A stretch of 64,000 nt of DNA from JARRQB01 sp965368585 (GTDB lineage: Bacteria > Pseudomonadota > Gammaproteobacteria > Chromatiales > Chromatiaceae). Positions 44,812 to 53,088 of this stretch are shown piece by piece. Positions within the stretch are counted from its first letter, which is position 1, and every line of letters begins with the position of its first letter. The stretch lies in the NCBI GenBank assembly GCA_965368585.1, contig CBDUNM010000006.1, positions 1 to 64,000 on the forward strand. The letters are read 5' to 3'. The position numbers were made by a program, and so were the translations under genes. The notes under the pieces were generated by a model. The model worked only from the letters and a program-made list of their open reading frames with translations, made no database searches and was not told the origin of the DNA.

Positions 44812-45915
44812 GTGCACAATCGTTTTCTCGACCTTGCGGCGCCGGGTATCGCGGCTCTGCGCCCGTACGTGCCCGGCAAACCGATATCCGAACTTGAACG
44901 CGAGTTCGGCATCCGCAATTCGATCAAACTGGCGTCCAACGAGAACCCCTTGGGTGCCAGCCCCGAGGTGCCCCGCGCGATTGCCGCACAGTTGGGCGAA
45001 CTGCCCCGTTATCCCGATGGCGGTGCGGTGCAACTGCGCCATGCGCTGGCCGAAAGGCACGGTCTGGATCCGCGCTGTATCACGGTGGGTAACGGGTCCA
45101 ACGACGTACTGGATATGATTGCCCGGGTCTTCCTGCCTGCCGGCGCCGGCAGCCTTTTTTCACAGTATGCCTTTGCCGTCTACCCCATCAGCAGCATGGC
45201 GGTCGGCGCAACGCTGCAGATGGCGCCGGCAAGGGCGTTCAGCCATGACCTCGACGCGTTCGGCGGCCTCATAGACGAAACGACGCGGGTCATCTGGATC
45301 GCCAACCCCAACAACCCGACCGGGACCTGGTTGCCGCAAGCGGCGCTGCACGCGTTCATCGCAGCCGTTCCGCAGCACGTGATCGTGGTCGTGGATGAAG
45401 CGTATTTCGAGTACGTGGAGGAGCGTGATTATCCGGACGCGAGTGGCTGGCTGGCGGAATTCCCCAATCTCATCGTGACGCGAACCTTTTCCAAGGTGTA
45501 CGGCCTGGCGGCTTTGCGCGTGGGCTACGGGCTTTCGCACCCGGACATCGCCGACTTGTTGAACCGCGTGCGGCAACCGTTCAACGTCAATTCGTTCGCC
45601 CAGGCAGGCGCGCTCGCGGCGCTGAACGACCCAGCCCACGTCGCGCGGTCGGTCGAGCTCAATCGCATCGGGTTAATGCAGTTGGCGGCGGGCCTGGCGG
45701 ACCTGGGTTTGGACTTCATTCCGTCGGTCGGCAACTTTATCACCGCCGATCTGGCACAGGCGGCCGCGCCGATCGACCAGGCCTTGCTGCAACGCGGCGT
45801 CATTACCCGGCCGATTGACGGTTACGGTCTGCCCAATCATTTGCGCATAAGTGTTGGTCTGGCGGAAGACAACGTACGTTGCCTGACGGCGCTACGGGAG
45901 GTGCTGGGCCGTTGA
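44812..45915 (+). CDS. hisC: histidinol-phosphate aminotransferase
   Basis: PLP enzyme of histidine synthesis that in this genomic context (hisC between pheA and tyrA) commonly also transaminates aromatic keto acids. 367 aa, starting with GTG. The PLP lysine is K228 in TRTFSKVYGLAALRVGYG; ASNENPLGASP and NPNNPTGTW bind the substrate and cofactor phosphate. Its TGA overlaps the tyrA ATG. The 246-nt upstream gap may carry its own promoter (TACAAT near 44771). Confidence 0.93.
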   Translation: MHNRFLDLAAPGIAALRPYVPGKPISELEREFGIRNSIKLASNENPLGASPEVPRAIAAQLGELPRYPDGGAVQLRHALAERHGLDPRCITVGNGSNDVLDMIARVFLPAGAGSLFSQYAFAVYPISSMAVGATLQMAPARAFSHDLDAFGGLIDETTRVIWIANPNNPTGTWLPQAALHAFIAAVPQHVIVVVDEAYFEYVEERDYPDASGWLAEFPNLIVTRTFSKVYGLAALRVGYGLSHPDIADLLNRVRQPFNVNSFAQAGALAALNDPAHVARSVELNRIGLMQLAAGLADLGLDFIPSVGNFITADLAQAAAPIDQALLQRGVITRPIDGYGLPNHLRISVGLAEDNVRCLTALREVLGR

Positions 45916-46790
45916 TGATCGAACGCTTGGCGGTTATCGGGCTGGGGCTGATCGGCGGTTCGCTGGCCCGCGCGCTGCGCGCGGCGAGTGCGGTGGGTGA
46001 GGTGGTCGGTTGCGGCAGGAACGCGGAGAATCTGGAGCGTGGCCTGGCGCTGGGTGTGATCGATCGGTACACGCACGACATCGGCGCGGCAGTCGAGGGT
46101 GCCGACATGGTGCTGCTCGCGGTGCCGCTAGGTACGATGCGCGCCGCGTTTGCGGCCATGCAGGACCGGCTGGACGTCGGTGCAGTGGTGACCGACGCGG
46201 GCAGCGCCAAGGCGAGCGTGGTCGCCGACGCGGCGGCCGTGTATGGCGACGTGCCGGCCTGGTTCGTGCCCGGGCACCCGATCGCCGGTACGGAAAAGAA
46301 CGGTGTCGAGGCCTCGTTTGCCACCTTGTTCCACCATCGGCGCGTGATTCTCACCCCGCTGTGCGACACCGATCCCGCGGCAACCGCGCGCGTCGATCTG
46401 ATGTGGCGGCAAGCCGGCGCGGAAGTCGCGTATATGAACGTTGCGCATCACGACGAGGTGCTCGCGGCCACCAGTCATCTGCCCCACATGCTCGCCTTCG
46501 GTCTGGTCGACGCCCTGGCGCGTCGGGAAGAGAATGAGGAGATCTTCCGTTACGCAGCCGGCGGTTTTAGAGATTTTACTCGAATTGCATCATCTAACCC
46601 AATGATGTGGAAAGATATATGTGTTGCTAATCGAGATGCGCTCAGTCGCATGTTGGAAGCCTTTTCGGCCGAAATGACGGATCTAGCCGATACCATACGA
46701 CGGGGTGACGGCGATCATTTGCTGGAGATCTTCGAGCGCGCGAAGCGAGCGCGGGATGCCTATATCGATGGTTTGTCCGATTCACAATAG
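45915..46790 (+). CDS. tyrA: prephenate dehydrogenase
   Basis: NAD(P)-dependent oxidative decarboxylation of prephenate to 4-hydroxyphenylpyruvate for tyrosine. 291 aa: Rossmann motif GLGLIGGSLARAL (residues 8-20), VPGHPIAGTEKNGVEA (catalytic histidine), THLPHM-like SHLPHMLAF, and GFRDFTRIASSNPMMW. The ATG overlaps the hisC stop. The frame extends 36 nt into hisC without family similarity. A run of AT-rich codons at 46563-46638 coincides with the GFRDFTRIA motif. No ACT domain is fused. Confidence 0.93.
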   Translation: MIERLAVIGLGLIGGSLARALRAASAVGEVVGCGRNAENLERGLALGVIDRYTHDIGAAVEGADMVLLAVPLGTMRAAFAAMQDRLDVGAVVTDAGSAKASVVADAAAVYGDVPAWFVPGHPIAGTEKNGVEASFATLFHHRRVILTPLCDTDPAATARVDLMWRQAGAEVAYMNVAHHDEVLAATSHLPHMLAFGLVDALARREENEEIFRYAAGGFRDFTRIASSNPMMWKDICVANRDALSRMLEAFSAEMTDLADTIRRGDGDHLLEIFERAKRARDAYIDGLSDSQ

Positions 46791-46807
46791 ATCGTCTTAA
46801 GCTATTG

Positions 46808-46836
46808 TTTACATTCACATCGGTAATGGCTAGTCT
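46808..46836 (+). promoter_or_regulatory. candidate sigma70 promoter before aroA
   Basis: TTTACA and TAGTCT separated by exactly 17 nt in the 88-nt gap between tyrA and aroA, 43 nt before the aroA TTG. A pattern match only. Confidence 0.3.
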
Positions 46837-46878
46837 GGCCGCCTTTGCCGTCGCGCGCGTGTAGCCTGGGGTCGTGCC

Positions 46879-48198
46879 TTGAGCCAATCTGACGTACATT
46901 TTCTAATCCAACCCGGGGGGGCGCTCACCGGCCGCGTGCGCGTCCCCGGTGACAAGTCGATTTCTCACCGCGCCATCATGATCGGGTCGCTGGCAGAGGG
47001 CACGAGCCGCGTGACCGGGTTCCTCGAGGGCGAGGACAGCCTGGCGACGCTGCGCGCGTTCCGCGAGATGGGCGTTGCCATCGAGGGCCCGCAGGATGGG
47101 CGGGTGGTTATCCGAGGGGTGGGTTTGCGGGGACTGCGCGCGCCGCGCGGCGCCCTGGACGTCGGCAACTCGGGCACCGCCATGAGGTTGATGGCCGGCG
47201 TGCTGGCCGGGCAGTCGTTCGCCTCCGAGCTGGTCGGTGACGCGTCCCTGTCGGGTCGACCGATGCAGCGTGTTACGGATCCGCTGACCACCATGGGAGC
47301 GGCTATCCACACGACTCCGGCGGGCACCGCGCCGCTGCGCATTCAGCCGGTGAGCCGCCTCTCGGGCCTGATCTATCAGATGCCGGTGGCCAGCGCACAG
47401 GTCAAGTCCTGTCTGCTGCTGGCGGGCCTATACGCCAACGGTACGACCTGCGTGGTCGAACCTGCCCCGACGCGCGATCATACCGAGCGCATGCTGCAGG
47501 GCTTCGGCTACCGCGTCGTGCGCAGCGGCGACCGGATCTGCGTCGACGGCGGCGGTGTCCTCCACGCGTGCGACATCGACGTCCCGGCAGACATCTCATC
47601 TGCTGCCTTTTTTCTGGTGGGCGCCAGTATCGCACCGGACTCTGATCTGCTCCTCGAGCACGTCGGTATGAACCCGACCCGCGACGGCGTGATCAATATT
47701 CTGCGCCTGATGGGTGCCGACATCGAGTTGCACAATGAGCGGGACGTGGGCGGAGAACCGGTTGCGGACATACGGGTACGTTCGGCGCCATTGCGAGGTA
47801 TCCGGATTCCGGAACAACAGGTGCCGTTGGCGATCGACGAGTTTCCCGCCTTGTTCGTGGCTGCGGCTTGTGCCGAGGGCCGGACCGAACTGACCGGTGC
47901 GGCGGAATTGCGTGTCAAGGAGTCGGATCGCATCAAGGTCATGGCCGATGGCCTGAACGCGCTGGGCGCCGACGCCCGGCCGACCCCGGACGGCGTGGTC
48001 ATAAACGGCGCGGCGCTGCACGGTGGCCGGGTCGACAGTCACGGTGATCATCGTATTGCCATGTCGTTCGCCATGGCGGCGCTGCGTGCCCGGGGGGCGA
48101 TTGAGGTGAGCGACTGCGCCAACGTCAATACGTCGTTCCCCGATTTCGCCGCGCTGGCGGCGGAGGCCGGTCTGAACATCAGGGTCTCGGGTCGCTGA
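46879..48198 (+). CDS. aroA: 3-phosphoshikimate 1-carboxyvinyltransferase (EPSP synthase)
   Basis: Sixth step of the shikimate pathway: shikimate-3-phosphate + PEP to EPSP. 439 aa, starting with TTG. Key segments: PGDKSISHRAIMIGSLAEG (PEP/S3P site lysine), LDVGNSGTAMRLMAGVLAG, DISSAAFFLVGASIAP, and RVKESDRIKVMADGL. The GNSGTAMRLM form differs from the E. coli GNAGTAMRPL, placing it with the Bacillus-like subgroup. cmk begins 1 nt after the stop, so they are coupled. Confidence 0.95.
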   Translation: MSQSDVHFLIQPGGALTGRVRVPGDKSISHRAIMIGSLAEGTSRVTGFLEGEDSLATLRAFREMGVAIEGPQDGRVVIRGVGLRGLRAPRGALDVGNSGTAMRLMAGVLAGQSFASELVGDASLSGRPMQRVTDPLTTMGAAIHTTPAGTAPLRIQPVSRLSGLIYQMPVASAQVKSCLLLAGLYANGTTCVVEPAPTRDHTERMLQGFGYRVVRSGDRICVDGGGVLHACDIDVPADISSAAFFLVGASIAPDSDLLLEHVGMNPTRDGVINILRLMGADIELHNERDVGGEPVADIRVRSAPLRGIRIPEQQVPLAIDEFPALFVAAACAEGRTELTGAAELRVKESDRIKVMADGLNALGADARPTPDGVVINGAALHGGRVDSHGDHRIAMSFAMAALRARGAIEVSDCANVNTSFPDFAALAAEAGLNIRVSGR

Positions 48199-48199
48199 T

Positions 48200-48865
48200 A
48201 TGACGGTACCGGTCATCACCATCGACGGTCCGAGCGGTTCGGGTAAAGGTGCCGTTGCCGCCCGTCTGGCGGCGCATCTGGGGTGGCGGGTGCTGGATTC
48301 CGGCGCCTTGTACCGGTTGGTCGGGTTGGCCGTTCTGAATGCTGGTATCGACTTTAATAATCACGCCCAAGTAGCTCAACAAGCAGCGAATTTATCGGCA
48401 GATTTTGTCGACGGCAAAGTGCTGCTGGACGGCGTGGACGTCAGTCTCGCTATCCGCACCGAGACCGCGGGCAACCACGCATCCAAGGTCGCGGCGATCC
48501 CTGCGGTGCGCGACGCCCTGTTGAACTGGCAGCGTGCGTTTGCCCGGGCGCCAGGTCTGGTCGCGGACGGCCGCGACATGGGCACCGTGGTGTTCCCTGA
48601 CGCACCGGTCAAAATCTACCTCGATGCGAGCGCCGGGGAGCGTGCGAATCGTCGCTATAAGCAGTTGATAGAAAAAGGAATTGATGCTAGTCTCTCTCAC
48701 CTCAGGGAAGAAATCAGCGCGCGCGACGAGCGCGATCGCAATCGCTCGGTGGCGCCGTTGCGGCCCGCACCAGATGCGATCGTGATCGACTCGACCGAAC
48801 TGAGCCTGGAAGAAGTCCTCGACAGAACGATTCAGGCGGCTAAACTGATTTCGTCTGACAACTAG
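48200..48865 (+). CDS. cmk: cytidylate kinase
   Basis: Phosphorylates CMP and dCMP. 221 aa, P-loop GPSGSGKG (10-17), then the CMP-specific DSGALYRLVG, DGRDMGTVVFPDAPVKIYLD, and the lid RDERDRNRSVAPL. The ATG is 1 nt after aroA. Two patches of AT-rich codons (48334-48410 and 48655-48715) interrupt the otherwise GC-rich third positions. rpsA follows after 176 nt, the standard cmk-rpsA pair. Confidence 0.95.
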   Translation: MTVPVITIDGPSGSGKGAVAARLAAHLGWRVLDSGALYRLVGLAVLNAGIDFNNHAQVAQQAANLSADFVDGKVLLDGVDVSLAIRTETAGNHASKVAAIPAVRDALLNWQRAFARAPGLVADGRDMGTVVFPDAPVKIYLDASAGERANRRYKQLIEKGIDASLSHLREEISARDERDRNRSVAPLRPAPDAIVIDSTELSLEEVLDRTIQAAKLISSDN

Positions 48866-49041
48866 TATGCAAGTGAATGTTTCCGACGGATTTCTGGTCC
48901 CAGAGGGTCTGGATTGACGTCGGTTTTTGGTTCCTGGCCTTTAGGGTACGGGATTTTATTAATCGGACCAGATATCAGACCTTCGGGTCGTCACATCTTG
49001 GGTGACCTGTCATCTCAAGGCAGGTTGGGAATTTCAACATT
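48866..49041 (+). promoter_or_regulatory. rpsA leader region
   Basis: The 176-nt leader is AT-richer than its surroundings, with a tight UUCG tetraloop hairpin (GACC-TTCG-GGTC, 48978-48989). There is no good Shine-Dalgarno sequence next to the rpsA ATG. In E. coli rpsA a folded leader with a weak ribosome site mediates S1 autoregulation; a similar role here is inferred. Confidence 0.5.
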
Positions 49042-50718
49042 ATGACCGAAAGTTTTGCCGAACTCTTTGAAGAGAGCCTTTCCAACACCAATCTGCAACC
49101 GGGCGCCATCGTTATCGGTACCGTCGTGGATATCGACAATGAGAGCGTTGTCGTCAATGCCGGACTCAAGTCCGAAGGCATTATACCGAAAATTCAATTT
49201 CTTAATGCTGACGGAGACCTGGAGGTCACTGTTGGCGATCAGGTTGAAGTTGCGCTCGATGCGGTGGAGGACGGCTGGGGCCTGACCCGCCTGTCGCGCG
49301 AAAAGGCCAAGCGCCAACACGCCTGGACCCGTCTGGAAAAGGCTTTCGAGGGCGAGGAGATCGTTACCGGCCGCATCAGCGGCAAGGTCAAGGGTGGATT
49401 CACGGTCGAACTCGATCAGATTCGCGCGTTCCTGCCCGGGTCGCTGGTCGACGTTCGCCCGGTACGCGACACGTCTTACCTCGAGGGCAAGGATCTCGAG
49501 TTCAAGGTGATCAAACTCGATCAGAAACGCAACAACGTGGTCGTTTCCCGACGTGCGGTCGTCGAAAAGGAGTACAGCGAAGAACGCGAAAAGCTCCTGG
49601 AGGATTTGCAGGAAGGTCAGGAAGTCAAGGGTATCGTCAAGAATCTCACCGACTATGGCGCCTTTGTGGACCTCGGTGGCATCGACGGCCTGCTGCACAT
49701 CACCGATATGGCGTGGCGGCGGGTCAAGCATCCCTCCGAGGTGGTGGAAATCGGGTCCGAGATCGACGTCAAGGTGCTCAAGTTCGATCGCGAGAAAATG
49801 CGCGTCTCACTGGGTCTCAAACAAATGGGCGACGATCCGTGGTTGAACATCACCCGCCGTTACCCGGAAGGTACGCGACTGTTTGGCAAGATCACCAACA
49901 TCGCCGACTACGGTGCCTTCGTTGAAATCGAAGAAGGCGTGGAAGGCCTGGTGCACGTCTCGGAAATGGATTGGACGAACAAGAACATCCATCCGTCCAA
50001 GATCGTCCAACTGGGCGACGAAGTGGAAGTCGCGGTGCTGGATATCGACGAGGAGCGCCGCCGTATCTCGCTCGGTATGAAGCAGTGCCAGGCGAATCCT
50101 TGGGAAGATTTCGCCGAAACGCACAAAAAGGGCGATCACGTGTCGGGCAATATAAAATCGATCACCGATTTCGGCATTTTTATCGGTCTCGACGGCGGTA
50201 TCGACGGCCTGGTGCATTTGTCCGACATCGCTTGGGACGACACCGGCGAAGCGGTGATCCGCAATTTCAAGAAAGGTCAGGAACTGGAAACCGTGGTACT
50301 GGCGGTTGATCCCGAACGTGAGCGTATCTCGCTGGGCGTGAAGCAGCTGGACAAGGATCCGTTTTCTACTTTCCTCGCCACGCACGACAAGGGCGGTGTG
50401 GTCGTCGGCAAAGTGTTGGAGGTGGATGCCAAGGGCGCGACGATCGATCTCGGTGACGGTGTCGAAGGCTATCTTCGTGCGTCCGAAATTTCGCGTGATC
50501 GTGTCGAAGACGCACGCAGCGCGATCAAGGAGGGCGAAGAGATCTCCGCCAAATTCACCGGCGTCGATCGTAAGAACCGTGTCGTGACCCTGTCTATCAA
50601 GGCTAAGGATTTCGACGACGAAAAGGCGGTCATCGCAAACTACAAGGCTGACTCATCGGTCGGGACCGCTTCGTTGGGTGACATATTGAAGGGACAGTTG
50701 GATACCAGCGACGACTGA
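49042..50718 (+). CDS. rpsA: 30S ribosomal protein S1
   Basis: mRNA-binding ribosomal protein, 558 aa, with six S1 (OB-fold) repeats as in E. coli: about 22-88, 105-172, 190-260, 277-347, 364-434 and 451-520. Repeats 3-5 are clearest, each with the YGAFV-type or FGIFI-type strand (LTDYGAFVDLGG, IADYGAFVEIEEG, ITDFGIFIGLDGG) followed by GLVH/LLH. The N-terminus MTESFAELFEESL is canonical for attachment to S2. It is strongly expressed in other bacteria. Confidence 0.98.
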   Translation: MTESFAELFEESLSNTNLQPGAIVIGTVVDIDNESVVVNAGLKSEGIIPKIQFLNADGDLEVTVGDQVEVALDAVEDGWGLTRLSREKAKRQHAWTRLEKAFEGEEIVTGRISGKVKGGFTVELDQIRAFLPGSLVDVRPVRDTSYLEGKDLEFKVIKLDQKRNNVVVSRRAVVEKEYSEEREKLLEDLQEGQEVKGIVKNLTDYGAFVDLGGIDGLLHITDMAWRRVKHPSEVVEIGSEIDVKVLKFDREKMRVSLGLKQMGDDPWLNITRRYPEGTRLFGKITNIADYGAFVEIEEGVEGLVHVSEMDWTNKNIHPSKIVQLGDEVEVAVLDIDEERRRISLGMKQCQANPWEDFAETHKKGDHVSGNIKSITDFGIFIGLDGGIDGLVHLSDIAWDDTGEAVIRNFKKGQELETVVLAVDPERERISLGVKQLDKDPFSTFLATHDKGGVVVGKVLEVDAKGATIDLGDGVEGYLRASEISRDRVEDARSAIKEGEEISAKFTGVDRKNRVVTLSIKAKDFDDEKAVIANYKADSSVGTASLGDILKGQLDTSDD

Positions 50719-50732
50719 TTTTCTTGGGATGC

Positions 50733-50758
50733 GTCGGGGCACCCCGAGGTGCTCCGAC
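50733..50758 (+). terminator. 11-bp hairpin between rpsA and ihfB
   Basis: GTCGGGGCACC pairs with GGTGCTCCGAC (one G-T pair) around CCGA, 14 nt after the rpsA stop. It is followed by CTTAATTT rather than a pure T-run. It probably reduces transcription into ihfB or protects the rpsA 3' end. Confidence 0.6.
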
Positions 50759-50780
50759 CTTAATTTGACCGGAATCCGGA

Positions 50781-51110
50781 ATGACCAAATCCGAGTTGAT
50801 AGAGATCATTGCACGAGAGCAGAGTCACTTGGCGTACCGCGATGTCGAATTGGCGGTCAAGTGCATGATTGAGCAGATGAGCCAATCTCTGGCGTCGGGA
50901 GATCGCATTGAGATACGAGGTTTTGGCAGCTTTTCTTTGCACTACCGGCCACCGCGCGTCGGGCGAAATCCCAAGACGGGCGATTCCGTCGCGCTGTCTG
51001 GCAAGTACGTGCCGCACTTCAAGCCTGGCAAGGAACTTCGCGAGCGCGTGAACCTGAAGTTCGTCACCACCAGCGGAGCTGTATCGGAATCGATTGAAGA
51101 CAACGTGTGA
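50781..51110 (+). CDS. ihfB: integration host factor subunit beta
   Basis: Forms the IHF heterodimer with IhfA and bends DNA by about 160 degrees at specific sites. 109 aa, longer than the usual 94 by a Ser/Glu-rich tail. Visible: MTKSELIEIIA, the GDRIEIRGFGSFSLHYR strand region, and the intercalating proline arm RNPKTGDSV. The context immediately after rpsA is invariant in gammaproteobacteria. A clear terminator follows. Confidence 0.95.
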   Translation: MTKSELIEIIAREQSHLAYRDVELAVKCMIEQMSQSLASGDRIEIRGFGSFSLHYRPPRVGRNPKTGDSVALSGKYVPHFKPGKELRERVNLKFVTTSGAVSESIEDNV

Positions 51111-51141
51111 TCACCGCGGGTCGCAATATCCTGTTGAAAAT

Positions 51142-51167
51142 GCCGGCTTACGAGCCGGCTTTTTTTT
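51142..51167 (+). terminator. intrinsic terminator of the rpsA-ihfB unit
   Basis: GCCGGCT-TACG-AGCCGGC is a perfect 7-bp stem with a 4-nt loop, followed directly by eight T residues. It is 31 nt past the ihfB stop and convergent with the minus-strand operon beyond. Confidence 0.92.
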
Positions 51168-51201
51168 GCTGATGGCGCCCTCGCCCGACGCAGATCCCCG
51201 G

Positions 51202-51720
51202 TCAGGAACGTGCCCCGCCGTCGGACGGACCTGATTCGGTTTTCGGCGGTGGCCGCCGGTTCGGTTGGTTGAAAAAACGGTATTCGGGCTGAGGTTGGCC
51301 GTCGTGCGCAGACGGCCCACCCGACGGGCGCCGTTGCCCGATCTGCGCCTTGCCCGAGCTGCGGCGGTCTGCTGCTTGCGTAACCTGTTCGTGCAACGGT
51401 TTCGAATAGGGTAAGCGATAAGCCCGGGGCGCGTCGCTTGCCGGTGTCGCCAGCCAAAGGTAGATTGCCCCCGCCGTGCCGCTTTTCTTGTCCGGCTCCA
51501 TGACGTGCTCGTAGATCAGTTCGAATTCGTCGGGCGGCGCCGCATCGCTTGGCCACCCGGTGAGTGCGCGCAGTCCGACAAAGTGCAGCACGTAGAAGCA
51601 CGGCAGCACAACCAGTAAAATCGCCAGCAGGCGTCGGGTCTGCCATTGTTTGACGAACAACAGTGCAGTCAGCGCCAGCGGAAGGGCATAGGCGAGCGAC
51701 AGTTGCAGTAGGGTGCCCAT
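51202..51720 (-). CDS. two-TM protein of the ExbB/ExbD-like operon
   Basis: A 172-residue protein: TM1 (about 4-24), TM2 (about 30-52), then FELIYEHVMEPDKKSGTAG and YRLPYSKPLHEQVTQA. A long basic, Pro/Gln-rich tail (about 115-172) is probably disordered. It is the last gene of three, starting 2 nt after the ExbD-like gene. I do not recognise the family. The tail faces the side opposite or equal to the ExbD-like domain depending on topology, which the sequence does not settle. Confidence 0.6.
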   Translation of the reverse strand: MGTLLQLSLAYALPLALTALLFVKQWQTRRLLAILLVVLPCFYVLHFVGLRALTGWPSDAAPPDEFELIYEHVMEPDKKSGTAGAIYLWLATPASDAPRAYRLPYSKPLHEQVTQAADRRSSGKAQIGQRRPSGGPSAHDGQPQPEYRFFNQPNRRPPPKTESGPSDGGARS

Positions 51721-51722
51721 GT

Positions 51723-52337
51723 TTAGAGTTCGTGTTCCAGGGCGTAGGGCGTGAGTACGGTTCGCAATCGGTTGGTGTCGCTCAGTTCCCCGTCGCGGTC
51801 CAGCGTGAACCGAACAACGGTCTTCTCCTCATCCTGCGCTGCGAGCGGCACCTTCTCGACGAACACGGTTTGCAGCGTGGGGTTGACCTTTTCCACCTTG
51901 ACCAGCGTCTCTACGGGGGTCGCGCTTTCGGCTTTGTAATAATAGAGGTTGACGGTGTACTCGCCGGGAATGATGCCGCGAATGGTGACGACTTCCTGAT
52001 TGATCGGATATACGACCTCTTGACCGTCGACGATGATCGTGTCGTTGACCTCACCGCGGTCATCTCGATCCAGGTGTAACCAGCCGGCGTCTTTTTGCAG
52101 GTAAGAAACGGTTTCCCCCAACGGATCACGCACCCACAGATCGATATCGTCCGCGAGCTGGTCGGGCCAACTCACCGATATGATGTATTCAGCTTTCAGA
52201 TTCACCTTGCCTTTGTGCGCTTCCGGGTTGACGAACATTACCGTGATCAAAAACAAAAAGGTGAATCCGAGCAGGGTGTTGAACAGGAGGTCGATGAAGG
52301 GGTCGGTGGTATAGCGGTGCAGATTACTTTGACGCAT
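51723..52337 (-). CDS. ExbD-like protein with periplasmic beta-sandwich domain
   Basis: A 204-residue protein. The short cytoplasmic N-terminus leads into TDPFIDLLFNTLLGFTFLF, a single TM with an aspartate (D15) in the PFID context exactly where ExbD/TolR carry the proton-relay aspartate. The remainder is predicted periplasmic and beta-rich: DDIDLWVRDPLGE, HLDRDDRGEVND and GEYTVNLYYY, resembling YfaP/DUF2135-type domains rather than the normal ExbD C-domain. It overlaps the ExbB-like gene by 14 nt. It should form a proton-driven motor with that protein; what it pulls or pushes on is unknown. Confidence 0.72.
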   Translation of the reverse strand: MRQSNLHRYTTDPFIDLLFNTLLGFTFLFLITVMFVNPEAHKGKVNLKAEYIISVSWPDQLADDIDLWVRDPLGETVSYLQKDAGWLHLDRDDRGEVNDTIIVDGQEVVYPINQEVVTIRGIIPGEYTVNLYYYKAESATPVETLVKVEKVNPTLQTVFVEKVPLAAQDEEKTVVRFTLDRDGELSDTNRLRTVLTPYALEHEL

Positions 52338-53088
52338 CGACCCCGTCCCTGGCGGCTGACCCCTGGCTCAGGCGATCGATGTGCCGGGGCAGATGCACTT
52401 CGCCGAGTTCGATGACAATGGCCAGCAGGTCGTCCGACGCGCGATCCAGTAACTGATACTGCACGCCGAGCAGCATGCCGGCACTGAGTCCGGCCAGTGT
52501 CGTATACAGCGCGATGCGCATACCGTCGCTCATGCTGGTCAACAACTGCTGCAGTGCCCGGACGTCGACGCTGTCCATGCCCGTCACCGAGCCGAGCATG
52601 AAAATGAAACCGATTACCGTACCCAACAAACCCAGTTTCAGCATCACGTCGGCGACGAACCAGCCGTGATCATGGCCGCCGCGAATGCGTTGATTGAGTC
52701 GTTCCAGCAGCAGGTCCTGGGCCGTCTCCCGGTCACCGTGGCTGGCCTTGATCACGAGAAAGCGGACGTGTTCGTGGGCGAACGAGGTGACCGAGTGCAA
52801 CTGTTCAATATGCTCGCGGATCTGCCGCTCGTCGATGGGGCGACGAAAGTCGTCGCGCAGCTTGCGAGCAAGGCAGGTTTCCCTGCCGAGCGCATAGGCA
52901 CGCCAACCGGCGTGCAGGGTGGCCAGACCAAAGCCGAGCAGGATGAGACTGGACAGATAGCTGCGGTCGGATTCGAGCAGCCTATTGATCAGACCCGTTT
53001 CCCACAAAAGATAGAACCCGAACAGCAGCAACCCGGAAAAGACCAGCCATTGATGAAAGGTACGAAACGCTTGAACACACTCAGCCAC
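52324..53088 (-). CDS. MotA/TolQ/ExbB-like proton channel protein
   Basis: A 254-residue membrane protein. It has four hydrophobic segments: about 12-33, 45-62, 143-168 and 190-215. The third, VADVMLKLGLLGTVIGFIFML, matches the TolQ/ExbB/MotA core (P/LGLLGTVxG). A cytoplasmic domain (about 65-140) lies between TM2 and TM3, as in that family. It is the first gene of the operon. No tonB, tolA, motB or zorCDE homologue lies nearby, so it is not a standard Ton, Tol, flagellar or Zorya locus. Confidence 0.75.
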   Translation of the reverse strand: MAECVQAFRTFHQWLVFSGLLLFGFYLLWETGLINRLLESDRSYLSSLILLGFGLATLHAGWRAYALGRETCLARKLRDDFRRPIDERQIREHIEQLHSVTSFAHEHVRFLVIKASHGDRETAQDLLLERLNQRIRGGHDHGWFVADVMLKLGLLGTVIGFIFMLGSVTGMDSVDVRALQQLLTSMSDGMRIALYTTLAGLSAGMLLGVQYQLLDRASDDLLAIVIELGEVHLPRHIDRLSQGSAARDGVDASK

